Positions 1 to 8,385 of a stretch of DNA of 64,000 nt are shown one piece after another. This DNA is from Azospira sp. I13. GTDB lineage: Bacteria; Pseudomonadota; Gammaproteobacteria; Burkholderiales; Rhodocyclaceae. A program made the position numbers and the translations under genes. The stretch lies in assembly GCF_003112695.1 (NCBI RefSeq), contig NZ_BFBP01000008.1, forward strand, positions 32,226-96,225, read 5' to 3'. Each line of letters starts with the position of its first letter. The stretch's first letter is position 1. The notes below the pieces were generated by a model. That model did not search any database. It had not been told where the DNA came from and saw only the letters and a program-made list of their open reading frames with translations.

Positions 1-562
1 TGGTCAGGGCCGGGTAGCCAGCGTAGCCGCCGGTGCGCTCCATGACTTCCTTGAGGGCCGGGAACATGGCTTCGGGGATCATCACGAAGAGGGCAGGCTC
101 CACCTGCTCGGCTTCCAGGTTGCGCACTTCCACCAGGGCGCGGTAGCCCATTTCAGCCAGATAGATGGTCTTGCCATCCAGATCGGCGGTGAGGCGCAGG
201 CCCACGGTGACCTGGTGGGTGGGTTCGCCGGGCTGGAAACTGGCGGGGTCGCCGGCACGGGCAGAAACTTCCACGCGCCCGGCCTGGCCCAGCTTGGCCT
301 CAGAAGCCCGGGCATCGAGAACGCCAGCGGGGTTTTCCACCGACAGATCGTTGAGGAAGTGCTGGTGCAACACCACCACCGGGGCCGTCGGGTCCAGGGC
401 GGCTTCCTGGGCCTGCTGGGCAAGAACCTGATTGGCACCGCTCACGGCGGTCTGCACTACGGCGTCGGCGCCGGTCAGCACCTTTTCATCGGCCTTCTTG
501 CGGCTGGCCTTGGTCTTCTTTTCAGCGGCCTCGGCGGCCTTGGCTTGATCTTTGTCGCTCAT
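1..562 (-). CDS. SecB-like protein-export chaperone (partial, 3' end beyond window)
   Basis: A minus-strand frame opens with ATG at 562 and stays open to the window edge, giving about 187 residues. After a charged Lys/Ala-rich N-terminus it contains FLNDLSVENP, which matches the SecB core motif (KDLSFENP type). Further on, PALFVMIPEAMFPALKEV and GGYAGYPAL match the C-terminal SecB region (LFPYARE..., GGFPAL). SecB holds preproteins unfolded and delivers them to SecA in the cytoplasm. This copy diverges from housekeeping SecB in its long N-terminal extension and its setting: it sits 7 nt downstream of two lipoprotein genes, near a very large secreted protein. I infer a dedicated chaperone for local surface proteins. 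The missing C-terminus prevents checking the SecA-binding tail. Confidence 0.75.
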   Translation of the reverse strand, partial: MSDKDQAKAAEAAEKKTKASRKKADEKVLTGADAVVQTAVSGANQVLAQQAQEAALDPTAPVVVLHQHFLNDLSVENPAGVLDARASEAKLGQAGRVEVSARAGDPASFQPGEPTHQVTVGLRLTADLDGKTIYLAEMGYRALVEVRNLEAEQVEPALFVMIPEAMFPALKEVMERTGGYAGYPALT

Positions 563-569
563 GTCGCAC

Positions 570-1043
570 TTACTCCGGTCTGACGATTTGCAATAGTTTG
601 AATTCCCGGGCCTTCAGGCTGCCATCCGGCTGCACCACGGGGAAAGTGAAGGATTGTTGCTGCTGCAGCTCGGTCAGCAGAATCTCTGTCCGATGGGAGC
701 GGGCATTGAACACATCCCGGGTGAACAGAATCAGCTTGTCCCCTTCCGGGTTCACCCGGAACAGGGTCTTGATCGACTCCTCCCCCAGACGAGTGTCGGC
801 AACGATGGCCGGCGCCATGGGCGAAGCTTCCAGGCGGCGGTCACCATCCTGGATTCGTACGGCAACAAAGCGCTGCAACTCCAGGGAGGGCTTTTCCAAT
901 TCCCGCTGGGCAATGGCGTGGGGGTCGGTCGGCACCACCAGGGCCTGACCATCCACGGCATTGCCGGTCGATTTGTCATTGCCGCAGGCCGCCAGCAGCA
1001 CGGCCAGGGTGACTGCTAAAAAACGAAGCAGGGTCATGGGCAT
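570..1043 (-). CDS. Lipoprotein, paralogue of the lipoprotein at 11763-12248
   Basis: The protein has 157 residues, with a lipoprotein signal peptide ending in a LAACG lipobox (lipidated Cys about residue 20, or 18 if the ATG at 1037 is used). The mature part has a C-terminal domain with the pattern LFTRDVFNARSH then QQSFTFPVV and DGSL. The same pattern occurs in the lipoprotein at 11763-12248 (LFTFDVKRNK, GKSFTFPIL, DGF), so the two are paralogues. It lies between the ankyrin lipoprotein gene (1 nt gap) and the SecB-like gene (7 nt gap) and is surely cotranscribed with both. I do not recognise a named family. Its pairing with secretion genes in both copies suggests an outer-membrane accessory role in export or surface assembly, which is inference only. 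Confidence 0.75.
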   Translation of the reverse strand: MPMTLLRFLAVTLAVLLAACGNDKSTGNAVDGQALVVPTDPHAIAQRELEKPSLELQRFVAVRIQDGDRRLEASPMAPAIVADTRLGEESIKTLFRVNPEGDKLILFTRDVFNARSHRTEILLTELQQQQSFTFPVVQPDGSLKAREFKLLQIVRPE

Positions 1044-1044
1044 C

Positions 1045-1521
1045 TCACTTCACGCCCATAGCGTCGAGCAGGGCGGCCCCATCGGGGCGCTCCTTGGCCC
1101 GCTGCACGGCGCTCTTGCCGGCCGGAGGCACCCACTGGGGGTCGGCCCCGTGGTCCACCAGCAGTTTGACCATGGCCACATCACCTTTTTCCACGGCAAA
1201 GCCCAGGGCATCGTAGCCACCGGAATGGCCCTTCACATCGGCGCCTTTCTCCAGCAGGGCCTTGGCGGTGTTGTGCTGGCCGTTGAAGGCGGCCGCCATC
1301 AACACGGTGACGCCGTTGGCCTGGGCAGTATTGGGGTTCACCCCGGCCTCCACCAGCAGCTTGCCTTCCTTGTCGTGGCCGCCTTCCTTGATTTTCGCCA
1401 TCAGCTGCTGCTCGGTGGGCGGCAACTGCTTGCTCTTGGCTGCCTCCCGGGCAGCCTGTTCATCCATGCCGCAGGCCGCCAGCAGCAGGCCCAGCAGGAT
1501 CAGATAGACGTGGCGCAACAT
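1045..1521 (-). CDS. Ankyrin-repeat lipoprotein
   Basis: The chosen ATG at 1521 has an AGGAGG ribosome-binding site about 8 nt upstream; the frame extends further upstream but without such a site. The 158-residue product starts with a signal peptide ending in LAACG (Cys17). Ankyrin repeats follow, recognisable from NGVTVLMAAAFNGQHNTAKA, LLEKGADVKG, DALGFAVEKGDVAMVKLLVD and HGADPQW. Ankyrin repeats bind proteins, so this is probably an outer-membrane-anchored periplasmic binding protein whose partner is unknown. It is first in a three-gene minus-strand unit (ankyrin lipoprotein, lipoprotein, SecB-like) located just past the terminator of the giant secreted-protein gene. Confidence 0.85.
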   Translation of the reverse strand: MLRHVYLILLGLLLAACGMDEQAAREAAKSKQLPPTEQQLMAKIKEGGHDKEGKLLVEAGVNPNTAQANGVTVLMAAAFNGQHNTAKALLEKGADVKGHSGGYDALGFAVEKGDVAMVKLLVDHGADPQWVPPAGKSAVQRAKERPDGAALLDAMGVK

Positions 1522-1620
1522 TGCTTGCCTCCTCAATAACCGCCCCGTAGGCGGAGGGCGCATTGTAGCGCAAAACGCGCTAGGCATTTTTTGCCCCGGT
1601 TCAGGCGTGAAATACCCAAA

Positions 1621-1658
1621 CCCCAAAAGAAAACGGGCCACCCCGAAGGGTGGCCCGT
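1621..1658 (-). terminator. Rho-independent terminator of the large surface-protein gene
   Basis: An 11-bp perfect stem (1633-1643 with 1648-1658) and a CGAA loop are followed on the minus strand by a T-rich run (complement of 1621-1632). It lies about 40 nt past the stop codon of the surface-protein gene and separates it from the ankyrin lipoprotein gene. Confidence 0.9.
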
Positions 1659-1696
1659 CCAGACAGGAAAACTACTCCTGTGCAATCGCGGCGGGA

Positions 1697-4600
1697 TTAC
1701 TTGCCGGCGATAGCCTTCTTGGCATACACGAACAGCGGCTGACCCACGGTCAGGGTAGCAGCGGTGTCACCGGTAGCCCAGCTGGAACCGATACCAACGT
1801 GGTTGGAACCGGCGAACAGGGCCATGGAGACGTCGGACGGCAGGCTGGTGGCGTTAGCGGCAACCAGGGCCCAGCCCACGGGCAGGGCGGGAGCTTCAGC
1901 AGTCTTGGTCAGGAAGAACAGCTTGTTGTTAGCAGCAGCAACATCGTTGGCGAAAGCAAAAGCGAAAGCATTAGCCTTGGTGTTGGAGCCGGAAGCAACA
2001 GTGTTCACATCCTTGTCAGCAGCTTCGACAGCCACGCCGGACTTGTTGCCCAGCAGGGTCAGGGCGATGTCGGTAACGTTACCAGTACCGTCATTGGTCC
2101 AGAAGGACTTGGGAGTGGAACCGTTCAGACCGACCAGCAGACGGGGCAGGCTGATGGCAGCAGCAGCCTTGGCGGAGCGATCCAGGTTGCCAGCACCGAC
2201 CAGTTGCCAAGCGGTATCGTTAGCCAAGGAAGCGGTCTTGATGTTGGCCACGTCCAGGGTCACGGTACCCAGAGCATCGTTGCCAGCCACCAGGTTGGCG
2301 TTGAACGGCAGGAAGTTGCTCATGGAGGGTTCGGCGGAGGTCAGCAGCTTGTACTGGGAAGCGCCAGCAGCATCCTGGGACTCGCTCACCAGCAGCACGA
2401 AGGCGTCCTTGAACACAGCGCCAGCGTCCTTCAGATCCTTCTCGGGACCAGCGCCGATCAGGAAGCGGGCCTTACCAGCGGCATCAACCAGAGCCTGGGA
2501 CTGGGCAGCAGTAGCGGCAGAGTTGGTCAGGGTGCCATCGGACTTGATGAAGACCAGGCCACGTTCGTTGACGTTGCTAGCACCGTTAGCCAGCTTCACG
2601 TCACCGGTCAGACGGCCGGAAATCTTGCCAGTCTTGGGGTCCAGAGCGACTTCGAAGGCGGTAGCGACGTGATCACCAGACAGAGCGCTGGTAGCGGCGT
2701 TAGCGTTGCCGTACAGCGTGGCGGAAGCCACCAGGTAGTTTTCAGAGCCAGCACCAGTGCTGTTACCGGTGTTGGAACCACCCTTCACCAGATCGTTGGA
2801 ACGAGTCACCACCACCCAGGCTTGAACGGCGGCAGGCTTGGCAGAAGCCAGCTGGTCGTCAATCTTGGATTCCAGGGCGCCCACGGAGCCGTCCAGAGCC
2901 AGAGCCACGTCGGTAGCCCACTTGTCGCCAGGAATGGAAACCTTACCGGCGCTGATGGAGGTCTGAGCGGCGTCAGCAGTAGCCTTTTCAACCCACTTGG
3001 CCAGGTAAGCAATGACCTTGGAGCCGGCGGGGGCCTTCAGGTCAGCCTTGACGTCCATGGTGTACAGGCCCTGGCCGACAGCAGTAGCGGACAGCGGCAT
3101 GATCACGTTTTCGATGCCATCGGCCACAGCCACGGTGGTGGCGCCAACAGCAGCCTGCAGGGGGGAGGCGACAGTAGCGGTGGAGCCAACGTAACGCACG
3201 GAGGTCACGGTGCCGGCGTCGCCGATACCCTTCAGGTTAGTGCGCAGCAGAGCGGTGGGGATGGTGAAGACGATCTTGTTGCCAGAGATGGCGTATTCGC
3301 CCGCAGCCGGGTACCAGGTGAACTGGAAGCCGCCGCCGTTTTCCAGCTGGTTCGGGGTCCAGAACTTGATTTCGAAAGTCTTGTCCAGGGAACCGCCGGT
3401 CTTCAGGGACAGAGCCTTGCCGAAGTCCACTTCAATGGTCTTCACCAGGCCAGCTTCGGCCGGGGTCACGGAGTAGTAGGCGCGAGCAACGCTGTCAGCC
3501 CAAGCCACGGTGTTCACAGCAGTGGCGGTAACGGAACCGGAGGAGCCTTCAACGGCGCCGCTGTTGGAAGCCAGGTAGCTGACGTCCAGGGTGGCGGTAT
3601 CGTTGTTGGAGAAGGCGTCCTTCAGGGCGATGGTGGGCAGCACAGCAACGGTCTTGCCTTCCACATCGGTACGGTTGGTGCCGATGTTGCTCAGCAGCAC
3701 GGTGCCGTAGCCATGGCCGTCGGTACCGGTGGTGACGTTGGCGGAAGCGGAACGCAGTTGGTAGTCGGCAGCCAGCTTGACACCAGCCACGGAGACGTTT
3801 TCCAGAACCTTACGGATCTGGTCGGCGCCGCCGGCGATACCGCCGAGGCTCACAGGTTCAGACACGGTCAGGGTCAGGGTGCCAGCGGGGGCGCTGTACA
3901 CGGCGGTCTTCAGGACGGGAGCAGCACCGTCGGTGGAGGCGGAAGCAGCCAGACCAGCGGAGAACTTGGCCTTGGCACCGGTCACAGCGTCGAAGACTTC
4001 GGAGTAGTCGGTCTGGTTGGCACCGGTAGCAGTGGCAGCAACGGAGAAGGCCAGGCCACCACCAGCAACACCGGTGTTGAACAGGTCGGAGCTATAGGCA
4101 GCAGCGTCAGCGGTAGTATCGCCAGCGGTCCAGTCGATGGTGGCCGGGGCGGCGAAGAAGACTTCATAGGTGTTAGTGGTGGCAGCCTTGGCCTGGGCGG
4201 TGTAACCAGTGGTCAGAGCGCCAGCCTTGGTGGTGATGGAACCGGCAGTCTTGATGATGGTAGCCACATCCACGTCGTCGTTGGCGAAGGCGGACAGGGG
4301 GGTGTAGGTTTCGAAGGTGATACCGTCGACCAGGCCATTGGTAGCACGAGTCTTGACGGACTTCAGAGCGGGGACCAGGGAGGTCTGGATATCGGTAGCA
4401 GCCAGGGAAACCAGCTTGGAGGCGGCAACACCGTCGTTAACTGCAGAACCGGCCAGATCGTTGTACTCGAACTTCACGTCTTGCCACACGGGAGCGGCAA
4501 CAGTGGTGTCAGCAGAGTACTTCAGCTTGCCGCCGATGACCTTGAAGCCCTTGTTGGCGCCAGGAGCGGTCAGAACCACGGAGAAGTCACCCAGGCCGCC

Positions 4601-4951
4601 AGCGCCGCCGGAGGTGAAGGTGGCGGAGGTCACGGTCAGATAGGTCTTGGCAGCAGCAGCATCAACAGCGTAGACGTTGACGGTGTTGTTGGCCGGGGTA
4701 GCGTTGTTGATCACGGAAGGACCGGCGCTGGCCAGGGTGTCGGCAACATCGGTATCAACAATGTAGTACTTGAAGGTAACGGTCTGGTTAACCAGACCGG
4801 TGGTAGCGTACAGGGCTTCGGTAGCGCCGCCGACGGAGGTCACCAGCACGGGAGCAGCGGTACGGGAAGCGGGAGCAGCAGCCAGAGCAGAGCCAGCCAG
4901 CAGGGAAGCGGAGATTGCCAGGGCGATCTGCTTCTTGGAGAACTTTTGCAT
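1697..4951 (-). CDS. Very large secreted Ala/Thr/Val/Gly-rich protein, S-layer or adhesin candidate
   Basis: I place the start at ATG 4951, because GAAAGGAA lies about 7 nt upstream; an ATG at 4957 is too close to that site. The product has about 1084 residues and begins with a clear Sec signal peptide (MQKFSKKQIALAISASLLAG, cleavage after ALA). The mature chain is low in complexity, rich in Ala, Val, Thr, Gly, Asp and Asn, and I see no cysteine in it. It contains beta-sandwich-like stretches such as GTLTLTVSEPVSLGG. Length, composition, lack of Cys and strongly biased codon use all fit an abundant surface-layer or adhesive protein. No named domain is recognisable to me. It is transcribed alone, has its own terminator, and is divergent from a dockerin-like exported protein gene. 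Confidence 0.8.
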   Translation of the reverse strand: MQKFSKKQIALAISASLLAGSALAAAPASRTAAPVLVTSVGGATEALYATTGLVNQTVTFKYYIVDTDVADTLASAGPSVINNATPANNTVNVYAVDAAAAKTYLTVTSATFTSGGAGGLGDFSVVLTAPGANKGFKVIGGKLKYSADTTVAAPVWQDVKFEYNDLAGSAVNDGVAASKLVSLAATDIQTSLVPALKSVKTRATNGLVDGITFETYTPLSAFANDDVDVATIIKTAGSITTKAGALTTGYTAQAKAATTNTYEVFFAAPATIDWTAGDTTADAAAYSSDLFNTGVAGGGLAFSVAATATGANQTDYSEVFDAVTGAKAKFSAGLAASASTDGAAPVLKTAVYSAPAGTLTLTVSEPVSLGGIAGGADQIRKVLENVSVAGVKLAADYQLRSASANVTTGTDGHGYGTVLLSNIGTNRTDVEGKTVAVLPTIALKDAFSNNDTATLDVSYLASNSGAVEGSSGSVTATAVNTVAWADSVARAYYSVTPAEAGLVKTIEVDFGKALSLKTGGSLDKTFEIKFWTPNQLENGGGFQFTWYPAAGEYAISGNKIVFTIPTALLRTNLKGIGDAGTVTSVRYVGSTATVASPLQAAVGATTVAVADGIENVIMPLSATAVGQGLYTMDVKADLKAPAGSKVIAYLAKWVEKATADAAQTSISAGKVSIPGDKWATDVALALDGSVGALESKIDDQLASAKPAAVQAWVVVTRSNDLVKGGSNTGNSTGAGSENYLVASATLYGNANAATSALSGDHVATAFEVALDPKTGKISGRLTGDVKLANGASNVNERGLVFIKSDGTLTNSAATAAQSQALVDAAGKARFLIGAGPEKDLKDAGAVFKDAFVLLVSESQDAAGASQYKLLTSAEPSMSNFLPFNANLVAGNDALGTVTLDVANIKTASLANDTAWQLVGAGNLDRSAKAAAAISLPRLLVGLNGSTPKSFWTNDGTGNVTDIALTLLGNKSGVAVEAADKDVNTVASGSNTKANAFAFAFANDVAAANNKLFFLTKTAEAPALPVGWALVAANATSLPSDVSMALFAGSNHVGIGSSWATGDTAATLTVGQPLFVYAKKAIAGK

Positions 4952-5080
4952 GAACATTTCCTTTCGAAAGAAATCGTTTAAAGCCGTCGTCCCGAACGTA
5001 GGGTTCATGGGGGGACGATGACGGGCGGAGTATTGGCAAAGGAGGCCTGGCTGTATATACTCAAAAGTCATTAGCTACCA

Positions 5081-5093
5081 GTAAGTACCTTAC
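5081..5093. promoter_or_regulatory. Short palindrome between divergent surface-protein genes
   Basis: GTAAGTACCTTAC has 5-bp inverted arms (GTAAG/CTTAC) and lies in the 163-nt gap between the surface-protein gene (starting at 4951, minus) and the dockerin-like gene (starting at 5115, plus). The surrounding DNA is unusually AT-rich for this genome (for example TATATA near 5055), as expected for divergent promoters. Operator function is inferred from position and symmetry only. Confidence 0.25.
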
Positions 5094-5114
5094 AAAAGTA
5101 ATAGGGAGCGTTGT

Positions 5115-5972
5115 TTGAAACGTTTTTTCCTGCTCTGCGTCGCCTGCCTGCTGCCCCTGGCCGCCCCTGCCCAGACCAATCAGATGCCGGCCATGATGAT
5201 TCTGGACGGCAAGGTCATTGCCACCACCGACGGTAAATTCAGCCCCACCAACGGCGACGTGGTGGTAGTGGTGGATTCTGCCGGTAAGGAACAGGCCCGC
5301 ACCACCGTGACCAGCGGCGTCTACAGCGGCCTGGTCGTCACCCTGACCCTGGCGGACAACGGCACCAAGGTGCTGGCCTTCCGCTACATCAAGGGCAACA
5401 GTACCTATGCCACCGAAGCCGGCAAGGAAGGGGACAAGACCTTCACTTTCTCCGGCAGCGTCTTTCCCACCCGCAGCACCATGGACGTGCTGATGACCGC
5501 CACGGTGATCAGTACCGATAATGGCAACGGCAACGGCAATGGAAATAACGGCAACGGCAACAACGGCAACGGTAATGGCAACGGCGGTACGCCGACCCCC
5601 ACGCCGGTAACCGGCGACGTTAACGGCGACGGCAAGCTGGATGAGACCGACGTGGAGATTCTCCACGCCGCCCTGGCCGGCAACCGGGCCGTGAATATGG
5701 CGACCATGGATATTACCAAGGACGGCGTCTTCAATACCCGGGACCTGATCGTGCTATTGCAGAACCTGCGCACCCTGCGCCTGCAGACCCTGCGGGCCTC
5801 CCTGCCGGGCACCACCACCACGACCACCGGTAGCAGCAGCGCCACGGCCGCCAGCACAACCACCAGTAGCAGCGGCTCCCCCATTGTGCAGGCCCTGAAG
5901 GCGGCGGCAGGCACCACCAGCACCACCGGCTCCCCCGCCGTGCAAGCGGCCAAGAGTAGTACCAACCGCTGA
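5115..5972 (+). CDS. Exported protein with Asn-Gly linker and dockerin type I-like calcium loops
   Basis: A TTG start at 5115 follows AGGGAG by about 6 nt, and the next codons give a good signal peptide ending in APAQ. The 285-residue product has an N-terminal beta-rich domain (about residues 25-135) with GVYSGLVVTLTL. Next is a low-complexity Asn/Gly linker (about 138-158) and a Pro/Thr hinge. Two calcium-loop motifs follow, DVNGDGKLDETDVEIL and DITKDGVFNTRDLIVLL, spaced as in dockerin type I modules or paired EF hands. The tail is Ser/Thr-rich. Dockerins bind cohesin modules in cellulosomal proteins; in proteobacteria such modules are usually of unknown function. No cohesin is recognisable nearby. 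A terminator follows at 6021. Confidence 0.8.
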   Translation: MKRFFLLCVACLLPLAAPAQTNQMPAMMILDGKVIATTDGKFSPTNGDVVVVVDSAGKEQARTTVTSGVYSGLVVTLTLADNGTKVLAFRYIKGNSTYATEAGKEGDKTFTFSGSVFPTRSTMDVLMTATVISTDNGNGNGNGNNGNGNNGNGNGNGGTPTPTPVTGDVNGDGKLDETDVEILHAALAGNRAVNMATMDITKDGVFNTRDLIVLLQNLRTLRLQTLRASLPGTTTTTTGSSSATAASTTTSSSGSPIVQALKAAAGTTSTTGSPAVQAAKSSTNR

Positions 5973-6020
5973 TTTTCTGCCCTGCGGAAACTCTTGAAGG
6001 TGATGTACAGGTAATAACCA

Positions 6021-6046
6021 GACCCGGGCCAGTGCCCGGGTTTTTT
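6021..6046 (+). terminator. Rho-independent terminator after the dockerin-like gene
   Basis: A CCCGGGC/GCCCGGG stem (6023-6029 with 6034-6040) with a 4-nt loop is followed by six T residues. It lies about 50 nt beyond the stop codon at 5972. Confidence 0.9.
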
Positions 6047-6177
6047 ATTGCCCCAGCTGTCGATATAACGGGTCGGCGTGGTTGGCCGGTATAGTAGCCG
6101 CCAAGCGGGGCCGTGACTTGCGGCCGCCGTGCCGCACCGACCCTCCCTTACCTATTCCCGGTATTCCCCCTGCACCG

Positions 6178-6789
6178 ATGAATCACTCCCTGAACTTTCC
6201 TTACCCCCCTGTCGTGGGACAAGCCTTGCGGCTTTGCCTGTTGGCCCTGACGGGCCTTTTGCCCCACGCCCCGTTGCTGGCCGCACCGGATGCGCCGGCC
6301 CTGATGGTGGTGGTGGGCGACATTCGCCCCGGCCCCCTGGCCCCCGGCGTGGAAGCCCGCCCACCGGGGCGGGTATTGATGTTCTCCTCGCGGGATGGGC
6401 TGCTGGTGGGCGATGGCGAGGTAACCGGGCCGGGCCGCTATGTGGTGAGCGCCTCCCGCCTGACTTCGTTCAACGGCACCCCGGTGGTGCTGGAGTTGCA
6501 GCAGGGCCGCAAACGCTATGCCCTGCTGCCGCTGGAGGGCAGCCAGGAATGGTTCACCTACCGGGGCCGCACCCTGCCAGACCGCACGCCCCTGCACTGG
6601 CGCATCGGCCCCCAGACGGCAGAACTTTCGGCCCAGGAAGCCGCCACCCCCCAGGCCCAGCGCCTGACCCGCCAGGTGGAAGCCCCCTGCGACGAAACCC
6701 GGGATGTGAACCGGGATGGGCGCTGCGACGAGGCGGACTGGGCCATCCTGCGGCTGTATGGCGGCGGCACCAGCCGGGTTTCGCCGTGA
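6178..6789 (+). CDS. Exported protein with a single C-terminal EF-hand/dockerin-like loop
   Basis: I choose the ATG at 6178 because it gives a plausible signal peptide (hydrophobic segment LRLCLLALTGLL, cleavage after LLAAP). The frame upstream of it is Arg/Pro-rich and looks non-coding. The 203-residue product has a beta-rich middle and ends with DVNRDGRCDEADWAILRLY, one calcium-loop motif of the kind found twice in the protein at 5115-5972. The overall plan (signal, beta domain, terminal calcium loop) is the same in both neighbours. The stop overlaps the GTG start of the prepilin-like gene, so the two are translationally coupled and may work together at the surface. No family name is recognised. 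Confidence 0.65.
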   Translation: MNHSLNFPYPPVVGQALRLCLLALTGLLPHAPLLAAPDAPALMVVVGDIRPGPLAPGVEARPPGRVLMFSSRDGLLVGDGEVTGPGRYVVSASRLTSFNGTPVVLELQQGRKRYALLPLEGSQEWFTYRGRTLPDRTPLHWRIGPQTAELSAQEAATPQAQRLTRQVEAPCDETRDVNRDGRCDEADWAILRLYGGGTSRVSP

Positions 6790-7448
6790 GCCGGAACATC
6801 TGGCAGCGCCGGGGGGCGTGGCCGAGCCACCGGCAGGGCGGCTTTACCCTGATTGAAACCGTGGTGGCCCTGGTGGTGCTGGCGGTGGGCGCCGGGGTGG
6901 TCTTGCAGCACCTGCGCGGCTTGATCCTGCGGGCGGAAAAGGAGCAGGAGCAGGTCATCACGGCCATGACCCTGCTCAACGAGGCCACCCGCCTGCCCCA
7001 CTGGCCCAAGGGGCAATTGCAGGTTGTCAGCACCCGGGAGGGTTCGGGCCTCTATGCCCAGCGCCTGACCATGACTTGGCCCAGCCAGCCCAATTCGCCC
7101 AGCGTGGATGTGCGGAATTTCAGTTTTACCAACGAACCCCTGCCGCCCCTGGACCTGGCCTATACCCCCGGCCAGCGTTTCGTGCTGGAACGGGGCCGCT
7201 TCACCATGAGCCGCCTGGCCCCCTCGCTGGACCCACCAGCCAATACCTCTTCCGACGTCAATGTGGATACGGCGCAGACCATCCTGCGGCAAGACAAGGA
7301 AAGGCGGAAGGAGGCGATGCAGGAAGCAGAGCGGACCGCCGAAAAGGCTGAGAAGGCCGAGCGGGAGGCCGCCCAGCAGGCATCGGCACAGAAACAGGGA
7401 ACCCCGGAGAACTCCCCGGCGCCGGCTAAAGGCTCTGCTGCACCTTGA
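6786..7448 (+). CDS. Prepilin-type N-terminal cleavage/methylation protein (pseudopilin-like)
   Basis: GTG at 6786 overlaps the preceding stop (GTGA). About 20 residues in, the protein has GGFTLIETVVALVVLAVGAG, the class III signal cut by prepilin peptidase after Gly, with Glu at +5 and a hydrophobic helix. The remainder of the 220 residues is polar and ends in a long Lys/Glu/Ala-rich, probably helical or coiled-coil tail (about 165-220). Pseudopilins of type II secretion or minor type IV pilins have this N-terminus; the charged tail is unusual for either. It converges with the secretin operon, its last 23 nt overlapping the 3' end of the GspL-like gene. A role as a pseudopilin of that system is inferred. 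Confidence 0.8.
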   Translation: MSRNIWQRRGAWPSHRQGGFTLIETVVALVVLAVGAGVVLQHLRGLILRAEKEQEQVITAMTLLNEATRLPHWPKGQLQVVSTREGSGLYAQRLTMTWPSQPNSPSVDVRNFSFTNEPLPPLDLAYTPGQRFVLERGRFTMSRLAPSLDPPANTSSDVNVDTAQTILRQDKERRKEAMQEAERTAEKAEKAEREAAQQASAQKQGTPENSPAPAKGSAAP

Positions 7449-8385
7449 AGAGAATGAGGCCGCCGCCTTCTTCAAAGGTGGCGGATTCGGCGGGCAGCTG
7501 ATTGCGGGCGGCCCATTCCCGGAACTTGTTGCCCTCGGGATCGTTGAGGCCCCGGCCGCTGATGAGCAGGCTCTGGCCATCGAGCTGGATGGCCCGGATG
7601 CTGTAGCCCTCGGGCAGGTTGGCCAGCAGTTCCTTGAGGCGTGGCGTCAGGCGGGCTTCCGGCCGCTTCTGGAAGGCGGCGAGGGCCTGCTGCTGGGATT
7701 CCATGCGCTTGAGGGCCTGGTATTGGGCCAGGGCCGGCCCAGCCTGCTGGCGCAGGCGGGCGATCTGCTGGCGCTCCAGGGATTCCACCGGCCCCTGGGG
7801 CAACAACACCAGCGTCAGCAAGCCCATGAGGATGGCCAGGCCGGCAGCCAGGCCGCCATAGAGAGGAACCGCCGGGGGAATCAGCTGGTGCTGGCGCAGG
7901 AAATCCCCCGCCGCTGCCTGCCGCGCCAGACGGGGCAAGGCCGGGGCCAGCGCCACCGGGTCGGCCAGCAAACCTTCATCCACCAGACGGATGGCCACCG
8001 GCCGCAGGCCGGCTTCGCCTACTGACGCCAGGGCAGCCCGGGGCAAGGCATACAGATAACCTTCACCGGCCTGCTCCACGTTCGGTGCCATGGCATAGCA
8101 ATGCTCGGCCGCTGCCAGGGGGAATTCATCCGGCGCGGACCGCAGCATGGCGGCCCGGGCGGTCTCCTGCTCCGGGTAGCGGTGCAGGCGGCGCCGGAAG
8201 GGCAGGCGGGGCGACACCAGCAGCAGGCAGGGCTGGGGCTTGCCGTTCTTGCGGGGCGCCGGCGGGGCGGCCTGAGGGGCCAGGCTCAGCTTGCCGTCCC
8301 ACCCCATGTGCAGGCGCCACAGGGCCAGTTTCCCCTGAGCATCCAGGGTCGCCAGCCAGCGGGGAAAGAGAAGGGGGCGGATCAT
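7426..8385 (-). CDS. GspL/PilN-like inner-membrane assembly protein
   Basis: The product has 319 residues: a soluble N-terminal region (about 1-170), one transmembrane helix (about 173-195, GGLAAGLAILMGLLTLVLL), then a coiled-coil stretch (about 200-240). It ends in a small ferredoxin-like domain containing GYSIRAIQLDGQSLLISGRG. This layout matches GspL or fused PilM/PilN-type scaffold proteins that link cytoplasmic components to the periplasmic part of a secretin machine. It is the last gene of the minus-strand operon and overlaps the secretin gene by 4 nt. Sequence identity to the family is not obvious to me, so the call rests on architecture and neighbours. Confidence 0.6.
   Translation of the reverse strand: MIRPLLFPRWLATLDAQGKLALWRLHMGWDGKLSLAPQAAPPAPRKNGKPQPCLLLVSPRLPFRRRLHRYPEQETARAAMLRSAPDEFPLAAAEHCYAMAPNVEQAGEGYLYALPRAALASVGEAGLRPVAIRLVDEGLLADPVALAPALPRLARQAAAGDFLRQHQLIPPAVPLYGGLAAGLAILMGLLTLVLLPQGPVESLERQQIARLRQQAGPALAQYQALKRMESQQQALAAFQKRPEARLTPRLKELLANLPEGYSIRAIQLDGQSLLISGRGLNDPEGNKFREWAARNQLPAESATFEEGGGLILFKVQQSL

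Noticed and set aside
1607..4981. A 1124-codon plus-strand ORF fully antisense to the large surface-protein gene
   Set aside because: It has Gly/Ser/Val-rich nonsense composition, no signal peptide and no ribosome-binding site. It is open only because the sense gene uses a narrow codon set. The minus-strand gene has a signal peptide, Shine-Dalgarno site and terminator.
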